Positions 28,555 through 36,744 of a stretch of 64,000 nucleotides of DNA are shown here, in pieces. The translations under genes were made by a program, and so were the position numbers. Origin of the DNA: Allobosea sp. Tri-44 (lineage in GTDB: Bacteria; Pseudomonadota; Alphaproteobacteria; Rhizobiales; Beijerinckiaceae); assembly GCF_004123845.1 (NCBI RefSeq), contig NZ_NBDP01000023.1, forward strand, positions 124,001 to 188,000, given 5' to 3'. The notes under the pieces are model-generated. The model worked only from the letters and a program-made list of their open reading frames with translations, had not been told where the DNA came from and searched no databases. Each line of letters opens with the position of its first letter. Position 1 is the first letter of the stretch.

Positions 28555-29604
28555 CTATCCAGCCAGAGCCGCTTCCACGGCGGCGCGGTCGAAGCCCTTG
28601 AGACCGATCACCACGAGCCTTCCGTCGCGCGCCTCGTCCGCACCCCAGGCCCGGTCGTAATGGTGCCCGACGCGCCGGCCGACGCCCTGGACGACGAGCC
28701 GCATCGGCTTGCCGGGGATGCCGGCGAAGCCTTTCAGGCGCAGCACGCCCTCGGCTTCGGCCGCCCTGGCGACACGGGCGACCAGTTCCTCCGGCGAGGC
28801 GGCCTGGGGCAGCGGCAGCGCGACGCTGTCGAAATCGTCATGGTCGTGATCCTCGCCCTCACCATGATGCGAGGGGCGGGCGGCGAGGTCGGCCTCAGCC
28901 GCGGCGCCGAGGCCGATGATCAGCGCCGGCTCGACCTTGCCATGGGCGGTCTCGACCACCTTGATCGCCTTGGGCAGGTGCTGCGCGATCTCGGCCTTGA
29001 CCCGTTCGCGCCCGGCTGCGTCGAGGATGTCGCTCTTGTTGAGCAGGATCAGGTCGGCGCAGAGGATCTGGTCCTCGAACACCTCTTCCAGCGGGTTGTC
29101 GTGGTCGACCGCTTGGTCCTGCGCGGCCTGCGCCTTCAGCGCCTCGGGATCGTCGGCGAACTGGCCCTCCGCCACCGCCGGCCCGTCGACCACGGCGATG
29201 ACGCCGTCGACGGTGACGCGCGAACGGATCGCCGGCCAGTTGAAGGCCTTCACCAGCGGCTTGGGCAGCGCCAGCCCCGAGGTCTCGATCAGGATGTGCT
29301 GCGGCGGGTTCGGCCGGTTCAAAAGCTTCTCCAGCGCCGGCACGAAATCGTCGGCGACGGTACAGCAGATGCAGCCGTTGGGCAGCTCGACGATGTCCTC
29401 CTGCGTGCAGCCCTCGATGCCGCAGCCGGCGATGAAGGAGCCGTCGAAGCCGAGGTCGCCGAACTCGTTGACCAGTACGGCGAGGCGTTTGCCGCCGGCA
29501 TTCTCGAGCAGATGGCGGACGAGTGTGGTTTTGCCGGCGCCGAGGAAGCCGGTGATGATCGTGCACGGCACCTTGCCGAGCGCGGGGTTCTGGGGAGCGT
29601 TCAT
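28555..29604 (-). CDS. cobW: cobalamin biosynthesis protein CobW (G3E GTPase)
   Basis: A 349-residue G3E-family P-loop GTPase, thought to deliver cobalt to the CobNST chelatase. Walker A is GFLGAGKTT (19-27), the metal-binding CxCC motif is GCICC (77-81), the NKSD GTP motif is present, and there is a His/Asp-rich stretch (SHHGEGEDHDHDDFD) in the C-terminal half. The ATG at 29604 overlaps the preceding gene's stop by 4 bp and has AAGGA upstream. It immediately precedes cobN, which fits the metallochaperone role. Confidence 0.95.
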   Translation of the reverse strand: MNAPQNPALGKVPCTIITGFLGAGKTTLVRHLLENAGGKRLAVLVNEFGDLGFDGSFIAGCGIEGCTQEDIVELPNGCICCTVADDFVPALEKLLNRPNPPQHILIETSGLALPKPLVKAFNWPAIRSRVTVDGVIAVVDGPAVAEGQFADDPEALKAQAAQDQAVDHDNPLEEVFEDQILCADLILLNKSDILDAAGRERVKAEIAQHLPKAIKVVETAHGKVEPALIIGLGAAAEADLAARPSHHGEGEDHDHDDFDSVALPLPQAASPEELVARVARAAEAEGVLRLKGFAGIPGKPMRLVVQGVGRRVGHHYDRAWGADEARDGRLVVIGLKGFDRAAVEAALAG

Positions 29605-30026
29605 TCGTTTGATCCTTGTGTGCGCGGCAGAGGGGGCACGCGCGCGACCACGCCCTTGCGGAACGAGACGGGTCTTTCTTTCCAGGGAACGATGCCGTTG
29701 GCGCTGGCGGCAAAGCTTTCCGCCGCGCCGACGATCTCGTCGAGATGAAGACCGGCGTCGAGATCGCCGATCAGATAGGTCCATTTGCCGTCGGCCGCGA
29801 GCGCGATCGTGCAGGGCCGCTTGCAGACGGCGAGGCACTCGGCCGGGACGACGGCGATGCCGCTGCCGGCCATGCGCTCGGAGAGCGCCGCCGCGAGGCC
29901 GATGCCGGGCTGGTCGTAACCCTCCGGCAGGTCTTCGCGCTGGCGCCGGCAGACGGTGCAGACATGGATGGTACAGCCCGGCTCCAGCCGGACTTGCGTC
30001 GCGGGGGCGAGATCGCCTTCGAGCAT
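29601..30026 (-). CDS. DUF1636 ferredoxin-like metal-binding protein
   Basis: A 141-residue protein of the DUF1636 family, which has a thioredoxin-like [2Fe-2S] ferredoxin-type fold. The four cysteines of the motif are seen as HVCTVCRR near the N-terminus and ECLAVCKRPC in the middle. AAGGAGG lies 7 nt before the ATG at 30026; a TTG one codon earlier is less likely. It lies between cbtA and cobW under the B12 riboswitch, as elsewhere in proteobacteria, implying an electron-transfer or metal-handling job in cobalt acquisition. Its function is unproven. Confidence 0.85.
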   Translation of the reverse strand: MLEGDLAPATQVRLEPGCTIHVCTVCRRQREDLPEGYDQPGIGLAAALSERMAGSGIAVVPAECLAVCKRPCTIALAADGKWTYLIGDLDAGLHLDEIVGAAESFAASANGIVPWKERPVSFRKGVVARVPPLPRTQGSNE

Positions 30027-30074
30027 CAAGACGCCTCCTTGGATTGGCGCGGCCGCCTCCGGCCGCGCGAGGCG

Positions 30075-30830
30075 TCAGGCCGCCGCGGTTGCGGCGCTAC
30101 GGCGTGCGACCCAGGGCCAGAGCACGCCGACGGCGAAGCCGGTGGCGAGCCAGAGCGCGGCCTGGATGGCGAGCGAGAGTGCGGCGAAATGCGCGGCGAT
30201 CTCGGCCGGCACCTTGCTTTCCGGCGCCGCCGGGTGCGGCGCGCCGATCAGATGCGGCAGCAGCAGAGCGAGCACGGCGAGCGCCCGCGCCCAGGAGGCC
30301 TCGACCCGCAGGAAGACGAAGAGCGCGCCGGCGGTGACCACCGCCGTCAGCAGCCACCAGAGCTGGCGTTGTTGCAATTCGGCTGCGGCGGAGCCCGGCA
30401 ATTCAGGTGCCAGCCCCATCGCCGGAGCGAGACCGAAGGCGAGGAAACCGCATATTGCCCAAGCGAGCGCCCGGCGCTGGTCGATCTGCTCGTTCGCCGC
30501 GATCATTCCGGCGAGCAGCAGCGCGGCAAAGCCGATCGCGGTGCCGATCGTCACCAGGCTGGTGAAGGCGGTGCGCTGCAAGCCGTCCTGCGGCTTCCAG
30601 TCGTGCTCGCCGGTGTGTTCCGCCCCGGCCTTCGGGTCGTTGTGGGCGAGGATGATGCGAGCCTCGCCGGAGAAGCCCGCCTGCATCGGCGCAGCCTGGA
30701 GCCGCAGCGCCGCCTCATAGGTTTCGGCCTTGAGGATCAGCGGGGTGGTGGTGACATGCTGGAGCGCCGAGATCAGCAGCCCAGCCAGAAGCCCGGCCAG
30801 GATGCTGACCGTGAGAACACGCGTGACCAT
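30075..30830 (-). CDS. cbtA: cobalt transporter subunit CbtA
   Basis: A 251-residue integral membrane protein with about six hydrophobic segments, beginning VLTVSILAGLLAGLLISALQ. A polar loop (about 38-85) contains the EHTGEHDWKPQDGLQRTAFT segment typical of CbtA, and residues 192-208 contain LLPHLIGAPHPAAPESKVP. CbtA and the short CbtB form a predicted B12-regulated cobalt importer. AGGGGAAG lies 3 nt before the ATG. It follows cbtB by 10 bp. Confidence 0.94.
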   Translation of the reverse strand: MVTRVLTVSILAGLLAGLLISALQHVTTTPLILKAETYEAALRLQAAPMQAGFSGEARIILAHNDPKAGAEHTGEHDWKPQDGLQRTAFTSLVTIGTAIGFAALLLAGMIAANEQIDQRRALAWAICGFLAFGLAPAMGLAPELPGSAAAELQQRQLWWLLTAVVTAGALFVFLRVEASWARALAVLALLLPHLIGAPHPAAPESKVPAEIAAHFAALSLAIQAALWLATGFAVGVLWPWVARRSAATAAA

Positions 30831-30840
30831 GTGCTTCCCC

Positions 30841-31014
30841 TCAATGACAGGGGAAGGCGAGGCCGTGACGCGTGTCGTGCGCCGCGTTGTGGATATCGGA
30901 CGAGGCGGCGAAGCCGACGGTGTAGATCAGCACGAAGCCGAGGATCAGCGCGGCGGCGACGGCTTTCGCCCGTTCGGAGACGCTGGCCTGGCTGGTAACG
31001 GTAGCCGTATTCAT
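30841..31014 (-). CDS. cbtB: cobalt transporter subunit CbtB
   Basis: A 57-residue protein with one membrane helix (about 18-38) and the diagnostic C-terminal histidine motif HNAAHDTRHGLAFPCH, believed to bind cobalt. It is the first gene after the cobalamin riboswitch and lies 10 bp before cbtA. The short length is normal for CbtB. Confidence 0.95.
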   Translation of the reverse strand: MNTATVTSQASVSERAKAVAAALILGFVLIYTVGFAASSDIHNAAHDTRHGLAFPCH

Positions 31015-31065
31015 CTTGGTTCACTTCCTGGCCACCCCACCGGCAGCCTGCTGGACGACATCGGA

Positions 31066-31230
31066 CGACGGCAGGTCTCCTGGCTCACGGCTTGGTGTCC
31101 TGCTCCGCCTTCCCGGGAAACCCAGTGGCCGATGGCGCAGGACGCGCCGCTTACAGTTGCGGGGGCAGCCGCGGTCTTTCACCGCGTTCCCTTTTCACCT
31201 CGTTGCCGAGGCACCGTCAGCAACGATCAT
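31066..31230 (-). promoter_or_regulatory. cobalamin riboswitch
   Basis: The minus strand 52 bp upstream of cbtB carries the adenosylcobalamin aptamer. The B12 box AGCCAGGAGACCTGCC is at 31085-31070. Upstream of it come GCCACTG, the CCCGGGAAGG stem, CCGCAACTGTAAGCGG, and at the 5' end GGTGCC with GGTGAAAAGGGAA. It should lower expression of cbtBA and the co-oriented cob genes when B12 is plentiful. The ends are approximate. Confidence 0.95.
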
Positions 31231-31319
31231 TAGCCATCCGGCGGGCACTGTGCAATGCAATCCCCGTCATTCCCGGCGGAGCGCGGCGCAAGCCGAAGCA
31301 TGAGGCGGAAGACTGCACC

Positions 31320-31832
31320 ATGACCCTTCCCCCGCTGACCCTCGTCCTCGGCGGCGCCCGTTCCGGCAAGAGCCGCCATGCCGAAGCGCTGATCGAGGCG
31401 CTGCCGGGCCCCTGGACCTATATCGCCACCGCCCAGGCCTATGACGACGAGATGCGTGCCCGCATCGCCGAGCACCGCGCTCGCCGTTCCCGCGACTGGC
31501 ACACGGTCGATGCCCCGGTCGCCTTGCCGGAGGCGATCCGCAACGCCCGGGCCGGGCCGCCCATCCTCGTGGACTGCCTGACGCTCTGGCTGACCAATCT
31601 CCTGCTCGCCGAGCGCGACATCGCGATTGCCACAGGCGAGCTCATCGCGGCCTGCCGCGAGGCAGGGGCCCCGGTGGTTCTGGTCTCGAACGAGGTCGGC
31701 CTCGGCATCGTGCCTGACAACGCACTCGCCCGCCGCTTCCGCGACGAGGCCGGCCGCCTGCATCAGCGCCTTGCGGCGCAGGCCGGGCGCGTGGTCTTCA
31801 TGGTCGCCGGATTGCCGATGCAAGTGAAATAA
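31320..31832 (+). CDS. cobU: adenosylcobinamide kinase/adenosylcobinamide-phosphate guanylyltransferase
   Basis: A 170-residue bifunctional enzyme (CobP in the Pseudomonas denitrificans naming) that phosphorylates adenosylcobinamide and then transfers GMP, preparing it for lower-ligand addition. The P-loop is GGARSGKS (11-18), the guanylylated-histidine region is IAEHRARRSRDW, and LVDCLTLWLTNLL and VSNEVGLGIVPDN are family signatures. It is divergent from the riboswitch/cbtB unit and followed by cobO after 15 bp. Confidence 0.96.
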   Translation: MTLPPLTLVLGGARSGKSRHAEALIEALPGPWTYIATAQAYDDEMRARIAEHRARRSRDWHTVDAPVALPEAIRNARAGPPILVDCLTLWLTNLLLAERDIAIATGELIAACREAGAPVVLVSNEVGLGIVPDNALARRFRDEAGRLHQRLAAQAGRVVFMVAGLPMQVK

Positions 31833-31847
31833 AAGAGCGAAGTAACG

Positions 31848-32456
31848 ATGGACGAGACTGAGGACGCCGCCCGCCACAAGGCGAAGATGGCCAAGCGCAA
31901 GGCGGTGCAGGACGCCGAGGTCGCCGGCAAGACGCTGGAAAAGGGCCTACTGATCGTCAACACCGGCCCAGGCAAGGGCAAGTCGACCGCTGCCTTCGGC
32001 CTGACCCTGCGCGCGCTCGGCCATGGCTGGCGCACCGGCATCGTGCAGTTCATCAAGGGTGCCTGGTCGACCGGCGAGCGCAAGGCGCTGGAGGCTTTCG
32101 GTGACCAGATCTCCTGGCACTCCATGGGCGAGGGCTTCACCTGGGAGACGCAGGACAAGGCCCGCGACATCGCCGCCGCGACAAGAGCCTTCGACAAGGC
32201 GAAGGAGTTGATGGCGGATGAAGGCATCCGGCTGCTGGTGCTGGACGAGCTCAACATCGCGCTGCGTTACGACTATCTGCCGCTCGCCGAGGTCGTGGCG
32301 GTGCTGCAGGGCCGCCGGAGCGATCTCCACATCGTCGTCACCGGCCGCAACGCCAAGCCGGAGCTGATCGAGGCCGCCGACCTCGTGACGGAAATGACGC
32401 TGGTGAAGCACCATTTCGCCGCCGGCGTGAAGGCGCAGGAAGGGATCGAGTTTTAA
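31848..32456 (+). CDS. cobO: cob(I)yrinic acid a,c-diamide adenosyltransferase
   Basis: A 202-residue CobA/CobO-type corrinoid adenosyltransferase that attaches the 5'-deoxyadenosyl group to Co(I). The P-loop is GPGKGKS (40-46), followed by VQFIKGAWSTGER, the VLDELNIALRYDYL segment and VTGRNAKPELIEAADLVTEM. It lies 15 bp after cobU and overlaps the convergent cbiB gene by 4 bp at the stop codons. Confidence 0.96.
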   Translation: MDETEDAARHKAKMAKRKAVQDAEVAGKTLEKGLLIVNTGPGKGKSTAAFGLTLRALGHGWRTGIVQFIKGAWSTGERKALEAFGDQISWHSMGEGFTWETQDKARDIAAATRAFDKAKELMADEGIRLLVLDELNIALRYDYLPLAEVVAVLQGRRSDLHIVVTGRNAKPELIEAADLVTEMTLVKHHFAAGVKAQEGIEF

Positions 32457-33433
32457 AGGACGATGGCGATGAGGCTTCCAGCCGCCGCCAGCCCCCAAAG
32501 CAGCAGGCAGGCGCGCCGGTAGAGGGTGAGCGCCCGCCGGATGTCGGCCGCCGTTGCCTCCGCCCTGCCATCGCCCATCCAGCCATCCTCGACCCTGACC
32601 GCGCCATAGACGCGCGGGCCGGCGAGGCGAAGTCCGAGCGCGCCGGCCATCGCCGCCTCCGGCCAGCCGGCATTGGGCGAGCGATGGCGGCCGGCATCGC
32701 GGCGCACGGCGCGCCAGGCCGCGTCGGCATCGGCCTGCCGGTCCAGAGTCGCGGCAACAGTCAGCAGCAGCGCAGTCAACCGCGAGGCCGGCAGGTTGAC
32801 GAGGTCGTCGAGCCGCGCCGCCGCCCAGCCGAAGGCAAGATGCCTTGGCGATTTATGGCCGATCATCGAATCGGCGGTGTTGATCGCCTTGTAGAGCGCG
32901 CCGCCCGGCAGGCCGCCTGCGCCGAGCCAGAAGGCCGGCGCGACGATCCCGTCGGAAAAATTCTCGGAGAGGCTCTCGATCGCGGCGCGTGCGACGCCAG
33001 CTTCGTCCAGGCTCTCGGGATCGCGCCCGACGATCATCGCGACGGCCTTGCGCCCACCGGCGAGCCCGTCTTGCTCCAGCCCAGCAGCGACGCGGGCGAC
33101 GTGTTCGTAGAGGCTGCGCTGGGCGAGCAGTGTGGAGGCCAGTAGCGCCAGCGGCAAGAGGGCGAATGCGCCGGCAAGACGGCAGAGCGCAACGAGGGCA
33201 AGTGCGGCAGCCAGCGTCACGCCGAGCAGGATCAGCAAGGCAACGACACCGGCCAGCCGCCGCAGCGCGAAGCTCGCGGTCTCGCGGTTGAGGTTGCGGT
33301 CGAGCCAGCCGATCAGCCCGCCGATCCAGGTGACGGGATGGCCGATCCATGCGAACAGGCGCGCCGGATAGCCGATCGCCGCCTCGGTCACGAGGGCGGC
33401 GAGAAGCAGCGGCAGGCTTTCGGAGAGCGACAT
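32453..33433 (-). CDS. cbiB: adenosylcobinamide-phosphate synthase CbiB/CobD
   Basis: A 326-residue inner-membrane protein that attaches aminopropanol (or its phosphate) to adenosylcobyric acid. Family blocks: PVTWIGGLIGWLDRNLNR, VGRDPESLDEAGVARAAIES, SENFSDGIVAPAFW and LYKAINTADSMIGHKS. The ATG at 33433 gives the usual short N-terminus before the first membrane helix; a longer in-frame reading to 33544 would be antisense to cobC. The start codon overlaps that of cobC within the same CATG. Confidence 0.95.
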   Translation of the reverse strand: MSLSESLPLLLAALVTEAAIGYPARLFAWIGHPVTWIGGLIGWLDRNLNRETASFALRRLAGVVALLILLGVTLAAALALVALCRLAGAFALLPLALLASTLLAQRSLYEHVARVAAGLEQDGLAGGRKAVAMIVGRDPESLDEAGVARAAIESLSENFSDGIVAPAFWLGAGGLPGGALYKAINTADSMIGHKSPRHLAFGWAAARLDDLVNLPASRLTALLLTVAATLDRQADADAAWRAVRRDAGRHRSPNAGWPEAAMAGALGLRLAGPRVYGAVRVEDGWMGDGRAEATAADIRRALTLYRRACLLLWGLAAAGSLIAIVL

Positions 33434-34436
33434 GGCGGCCGGGGCGACGAAAGAAGCGATCTGGCACGGCGGCGATCTCGCCACGGCCAAGGCGCTGTTC
33501 CCGCAGGCGCCCGAACCCTGGATCGATCTCTCGACCGGTATCAACCCGATCCCCTATCCGCTTCCGGAGCTGCCGTTAAGCCTGTGGCAGCGCCTTCCGG
33601 GCACGGCCGAAGAGGCAATACTGCTCGCGGCGGCCCGCAAGGCCTACCGCATTCGCCCCGAAAGCGGTCTCGTCGCGGCGCCCGGTACGCAGATTCTCAT
33701 CGAATTGCTGCCGCGTCTGGTGCCGGCCGCCAAGGTCGCCGTGCTCGGGCCGACCTATGGCGAGCACGCGCCGGCCTGGCGCAAGGCGGGCGCGACGATG
33801 CGGGAGATCGTCGATCTCACTGAGATCGGCGACGCCGATGTCGTCGTGCTGGTCAACCCGAATAATCCGGACGGGCGCATCGTCCCGACCCAGACGCTGG
33901 TCGAACTGGCCGGAGCGCTCGCAGCCCGAGGCGGCCTGCTGGTGGTCGACGAGGCCTTCGCCGATTTTGCGCCGGAAGTGAGCCTGCTGCCGATCCTGCC
34001 GGAGGGGACGCTTGTGCTGCGCTCCTTCGGCAAGGCCTACGGGCTGGCTGGGCTCCGACTTGGCTTCGCGGTCGGCGAAGCGCGTTTCACCGACGCCCTC
34101 CAGACCATGCTCGGCCCCTGGGCTGTCGCTGGGCCGGCGCTGCACGTCGGAGCCGTCGCGCTCGGCGATGCGGCCTGGCTCTCGACCACGGCTGGCACCC
34201 GCGCCGCCGACAGCAGGCGTCTCGATGCCCTGCTCGCCCCGCATGGCCGGGTCGTCGGTGGGACTGTGCTCTACCGCCTGCTCGAGACGCCGCGTGCGGC
34301 GTCCCTGTTCGAGCGGCTCGGCCAGGCCGGGATCTATGTCCGCCGCTTCCAGCACGATCCATCGCGCCTGCGCTTTGGCCTGCCGGGCGACGAGGCTGCG
34401 TGGACGCGACTTGCGGACACGTTCGCATTGGCCTGA
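33432..34436 (+). CDS. cobC: threonine-phosphate decarboxylase CobC
   Basis: A 334-residue fold-type I PLP enzyme producing (R)-1-amino-2-propanol phosphate for the nucleotide loop of cobalamin, the substrate supplier for CbiB. The N-terminal HGGDLATAKALFPQAPEPWIDLS (in two parts) is typical of CobC. VNPNNPDGR (141-149), Asp173 in VVDEAF and the PLP lysine Lys201 in RSFGKAYGLAG are visible. The start shares CATG with cbiB on the other strand, so the pair is divergently transcribed with no gap. Confidence 0.95.
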   Translation: MAAGATKEAIWHGGDLATAKALFPQAPEPWIDLSTGINPIPYPLPELPLSLWQRLPGTAEEAILLAAARKAYRIRPESGLVAAPGTQILIELLPRLVPAAKVAVLGPTYGEHAPAWRKAGATMREIVDLTEIGDADVVVLVNPNNPDGRIVPTQTLVELAGALAARGGLLVVDEAFADFAPEVSLLPILPEGTLVLRSFGKAYGLAGLRLGFAVGEARFTDALQTMLGPWAVAGPALHVGAVALGDAAWLSTTAGTRAADSRRLDALLAPHGRVVGGTVLYRLLETPRAASLFERLGQAGIYVRRFQHDPSRLRFGLPGDEAAWTRLADTFALA

Positions 34437-34540
34437 ACCCGCTGCGCGGTCATCGCAGTCACCGCATGCGGCTGAGCGCGGGACGAAGCGGCGCCCCAAC
34501 GTTATCGTCTGGTGATTCCAGCGATCCGGAGACGAAGAGC

Positions 34541-35512
34541 ATGCAGCCTTTGCCGAAGCAGTCCGCGCTCACCATCGGCTTCGCCCATGCCGCCTATCAG
34601 CTGCGTGATGAGTATCTGGCGCGCAATGGCGGGGCGACGAGCTTCGAGGTCCGGACCGTCGACGATCTCAAGGCCCGCGCCCATGAGGCCGATGTGCTGG
34701 TTGTATCCGGCCTCTGGCGCAACGAGATGCTGGAGGGCTTGAGCAAGCTGCGCTTCATCCAGTCGATCAGCGCCGGCACCGACCAGTTCGACAAGTCGAA
34801 ACTGGCCGCAGCGGGCGTTCGTCTCGCCAGCGCTCAGGGCGGTAATGAGCGCGCCGTCGCCGAGCATGCGATCTCGCTGATTCTGGCACTTGCCCGCCAG
34901 CTCCATCTCGCCCGTGACAACCAGTCAAAGCAGTTCTGGCGGCCGATGATCGGCGACCGTTCCCGCCGCGAGGACGAACTTGGCGGCCGCACGCTGGTGA
35001 TCGTCGGCCTCGGCCGCATCGGTTTGCGGCTGGCAGCGATTGCGTCGGCCTTCGGCATGCGCGTCATCGGCGTGCGCCGCCGGCCGGGTTCGGAGCCGAA
35101 TGTCGAGCGGATCGTGCCGCCGGCGGAGCTGCACGCCGCGCTTGCGCAGGCCGATTTCGTTGCGCTGACCTGTCCGCTGACACCAGAGACGGAAGGGCTG
35201 ATCGACGCCGCCGCGCTCGCGGCGATGAAGCCGTCCGCCAACCTGATCAACGTCGCGCGCGGCCGCGTCGTCGACGAGCCGGCGCTGATCGCCGCGCTCG
35301 AGGCCGGCCGGATTGCCGGCGCCGGCGTCGACTGCGTCTATGAGGAGCCGTTGCCGGCCGCCTCGCCGCTCTGGGCGATGCCCCAGGTTTTGCTGACCCC
35401 GCACAGCGCCGGCGAGACCCGCGCCTATGAAGGCAATGTCGTCGACATCCTGCTCGACAATCTCGGCCGGCTGGAGCGCGGCGAGAGCGCGCTGCTGAAC
35501 CAGATCGTCTGA
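34541..35512 (+). CDS. D-2-hydroxyacid dehydrogenase family protein
   Basis: A 323-residue NAD(P)-dependent oxidoreductase of the D-isomer-specific 2-hydroxyacid dehydrogenase family. The Rossmann motif GLGRIG is at 156-161. The catalytic set is Arg240 in NVARGRVVDE, Glu268/269 in DCVYEEPLP and His288 in TPHSAGE. The N-terminal half forms the split catalytic domain. The substrate cannot be assigned. It stands alone after cobC, with a 104-bp gap before it and a palindromic repeat after it. Confidence 0.9.
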   Translation: MQPLPKQSALTIGFAHAAYQLRDEYLARNGGATSFEVRTVDDLKARAHEADVLVVSGLWRNEMLEGLSKLRFIQSISAGTDQFDKSKLAAAGVRLASAQGGNERAVAEHAISLILALARQLHLARDNQSKQFWRPMIGDRSRREDELGGRTLVIVGLGRIGLRLAAIASAFGMRVIGVRRRPGSEPNVERIVPPAELHAALAQADFVALTCPLTPETEGLIDAAALAAMKPSANLINVARGRVVDEPALIAALEAGRIAGAGVDCVYEEPLPAASPLWAMPQVLLTPHSAGETRAYEGNVVDILLDNLGRLERGESALLNQIV

Positions 35513-35531
35513 GAGACCGGCCAAGGCTCCG

Positions 35532-35626
35532 CCGTCATGCTCGCCCTTGTGGCGAGCATCCACGTCTTGAACCGCGGATGCCTGCAGCGAAGACGTGGAT
35601 GGTCGGGACAAGCCCGACCATGACGG
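35532..35626. repeat. palindromic intergenic repeat, family A copy 3
   Basis: The best-preserved copy. Outer ends CCGTCATG and CATGACGG are perfect inverted repeats, and inside are ATCCACGTCTT and AAGACGTGGAT, with CTCGCC/GGTCGG hairpins on each side. It lies between two convergent genes and may also fold into hairpins that stop transcription from both sides. Confidence 0.85.
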
Positions 35627-35646
35627 TGCTGGAAGCGGGCCGCCGC

Positions 35647-36621
35647 TCACACCTTCAGCTTGCGCCTCAAAAAGTCGCGGATCAGCGCCGCGATCTCCTC
35701 GCCCTTGTCCTCCAGCGCGAAATGGCCGCTGTCGATCAGGTTGAGTTCTGCCTCGGGCAGGTCACGGAGATAGGCGCGTGCCCCTTCCGGCGGGAAGATG
35801 AAGTCGTTCTTGCCCCAGGCGATCAGCGTGGGCGGCTTGCGCTCACGGAAGAAGGCGTGGAACTGCGGGTAGAGCTCGACATTGGTGCGGTAGTCCTTGA
35901 ACAAATCGAGATGGATCTCGCTGACGCCGGGCCGGTCGATCAGCATCTGGTCGATCAGCCAGCTGTCGGAATCGACCAGGCTCTTGTCGGCGACACCATC
36001 GAGATATTGCGAGCGCGTCGCCTCCAATGTCAGCCCGCCGCGCATCTTCTCGCGGCCTGCCTGGGTATCGTCGGCCCAATAGGCCTTCACCGGGATCCAG
36101 AAGTCGCGCAGGCCCTCCTCATAGGCATTGCCGTTCTGGGCGATCAGCGCCGTCACCTGGCCGGGGCGCTTCAGCGCCAGGCGGAAGCCGACCGGCGCGC
36201 CATAATCCATCACATAGAGCGCGAAGCGGTCGATTCTGAGCTCGGTCAGGAACGTGTCGATCAGCTCTGCGAAGCGGGCGAAGCCATACTTGAAGCTCGC
36301 CCGGTCCGGCACGGCGCTGTGGCCGAAGCCTGGATAATCAGGCGCGATCACCCGGTAGCGATCCGACAGCGCCGGGATGAGGTTGCGGAACATCCGCGAG
36401 GAACTCGGGAAGCCGTGCAGCAGGAGCAGAACCGGCGCATCGACCGGGCCGGCCTCGCGATAGAATATCTCGATGCCGTCGATGGTGATCGTGCGGTGAT
36501 GCGTGGGCTTGGCCTTCTGCTGTGCCTGCGCCGGTGCGGTGAAACCGGCGAAGGCTCCCCCGGTGGCGGTCGCCGACAGGGCGGCGAAAGCGTCGCGGCG
36601 GCTGAATGAATCCTGGGTCAT
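35647..36621 (-). CDS. exported alpha/beta hydrolase (epoxide hydrolase/haloalkane dehalogenase-like)
   Basis: A 324-residue alpha/beta hydrolase with a twin-arginine-like signal (SFSRRDAFAALSA, then a hydrophobic stretch to about residue 33). The oxyanion HGFPSSS is at 69-75. The nucleophile position reads VMDYGAPVG with Asp139, as in epoxide hydrolases and haloalkane dehalogenases rather than serine esterases. The late WGKNDFIF and SGHFALE supply an acid and the catalytic His. It is divergent from a LysR regulator, which probably controls it. The substrate is unknown. Confidence 0.85.
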   Translation of the reverse strand: MTQDSFSRRDAFAALSATATGGAFAGFTAPAQAQQKAKPTHHRTITIDGIEIFYREAGPVDAPVLLLLHGFPSSSRMFRNLIPALSDRYRVIAPDYPGFGHSAVPDRASFKYGFARFAELIDTFLTELRIDRFALYVMDYGAPVGFRLALKRPGQVTALIAQNGNAYEEGLRDFWIPVKAYWADDTQAGREKMRGGLTLEATRSQYLDGVADKSLVDSDSWLIDQMLIDRPGVSEIHLDLFKDYRTNVELYPQFHAFFRERKPPTLIAWGKNDFIFPPEGARAYLRDLPEAELNLIDSGHFALEDKGEEIAALIRDFLRRKLKV

Positions 36622-36744
36622 CTGAAGGCTCCTCGCGGTGGCTGGCGATCAGCCGGCCGATTTCGTAAGGGCAACATATAGGCTGACGGAATTCGGCAGA
36701 ATGGCTATACAAGGAAAGCTATTCTTCCAGAAAATGGAATGACG

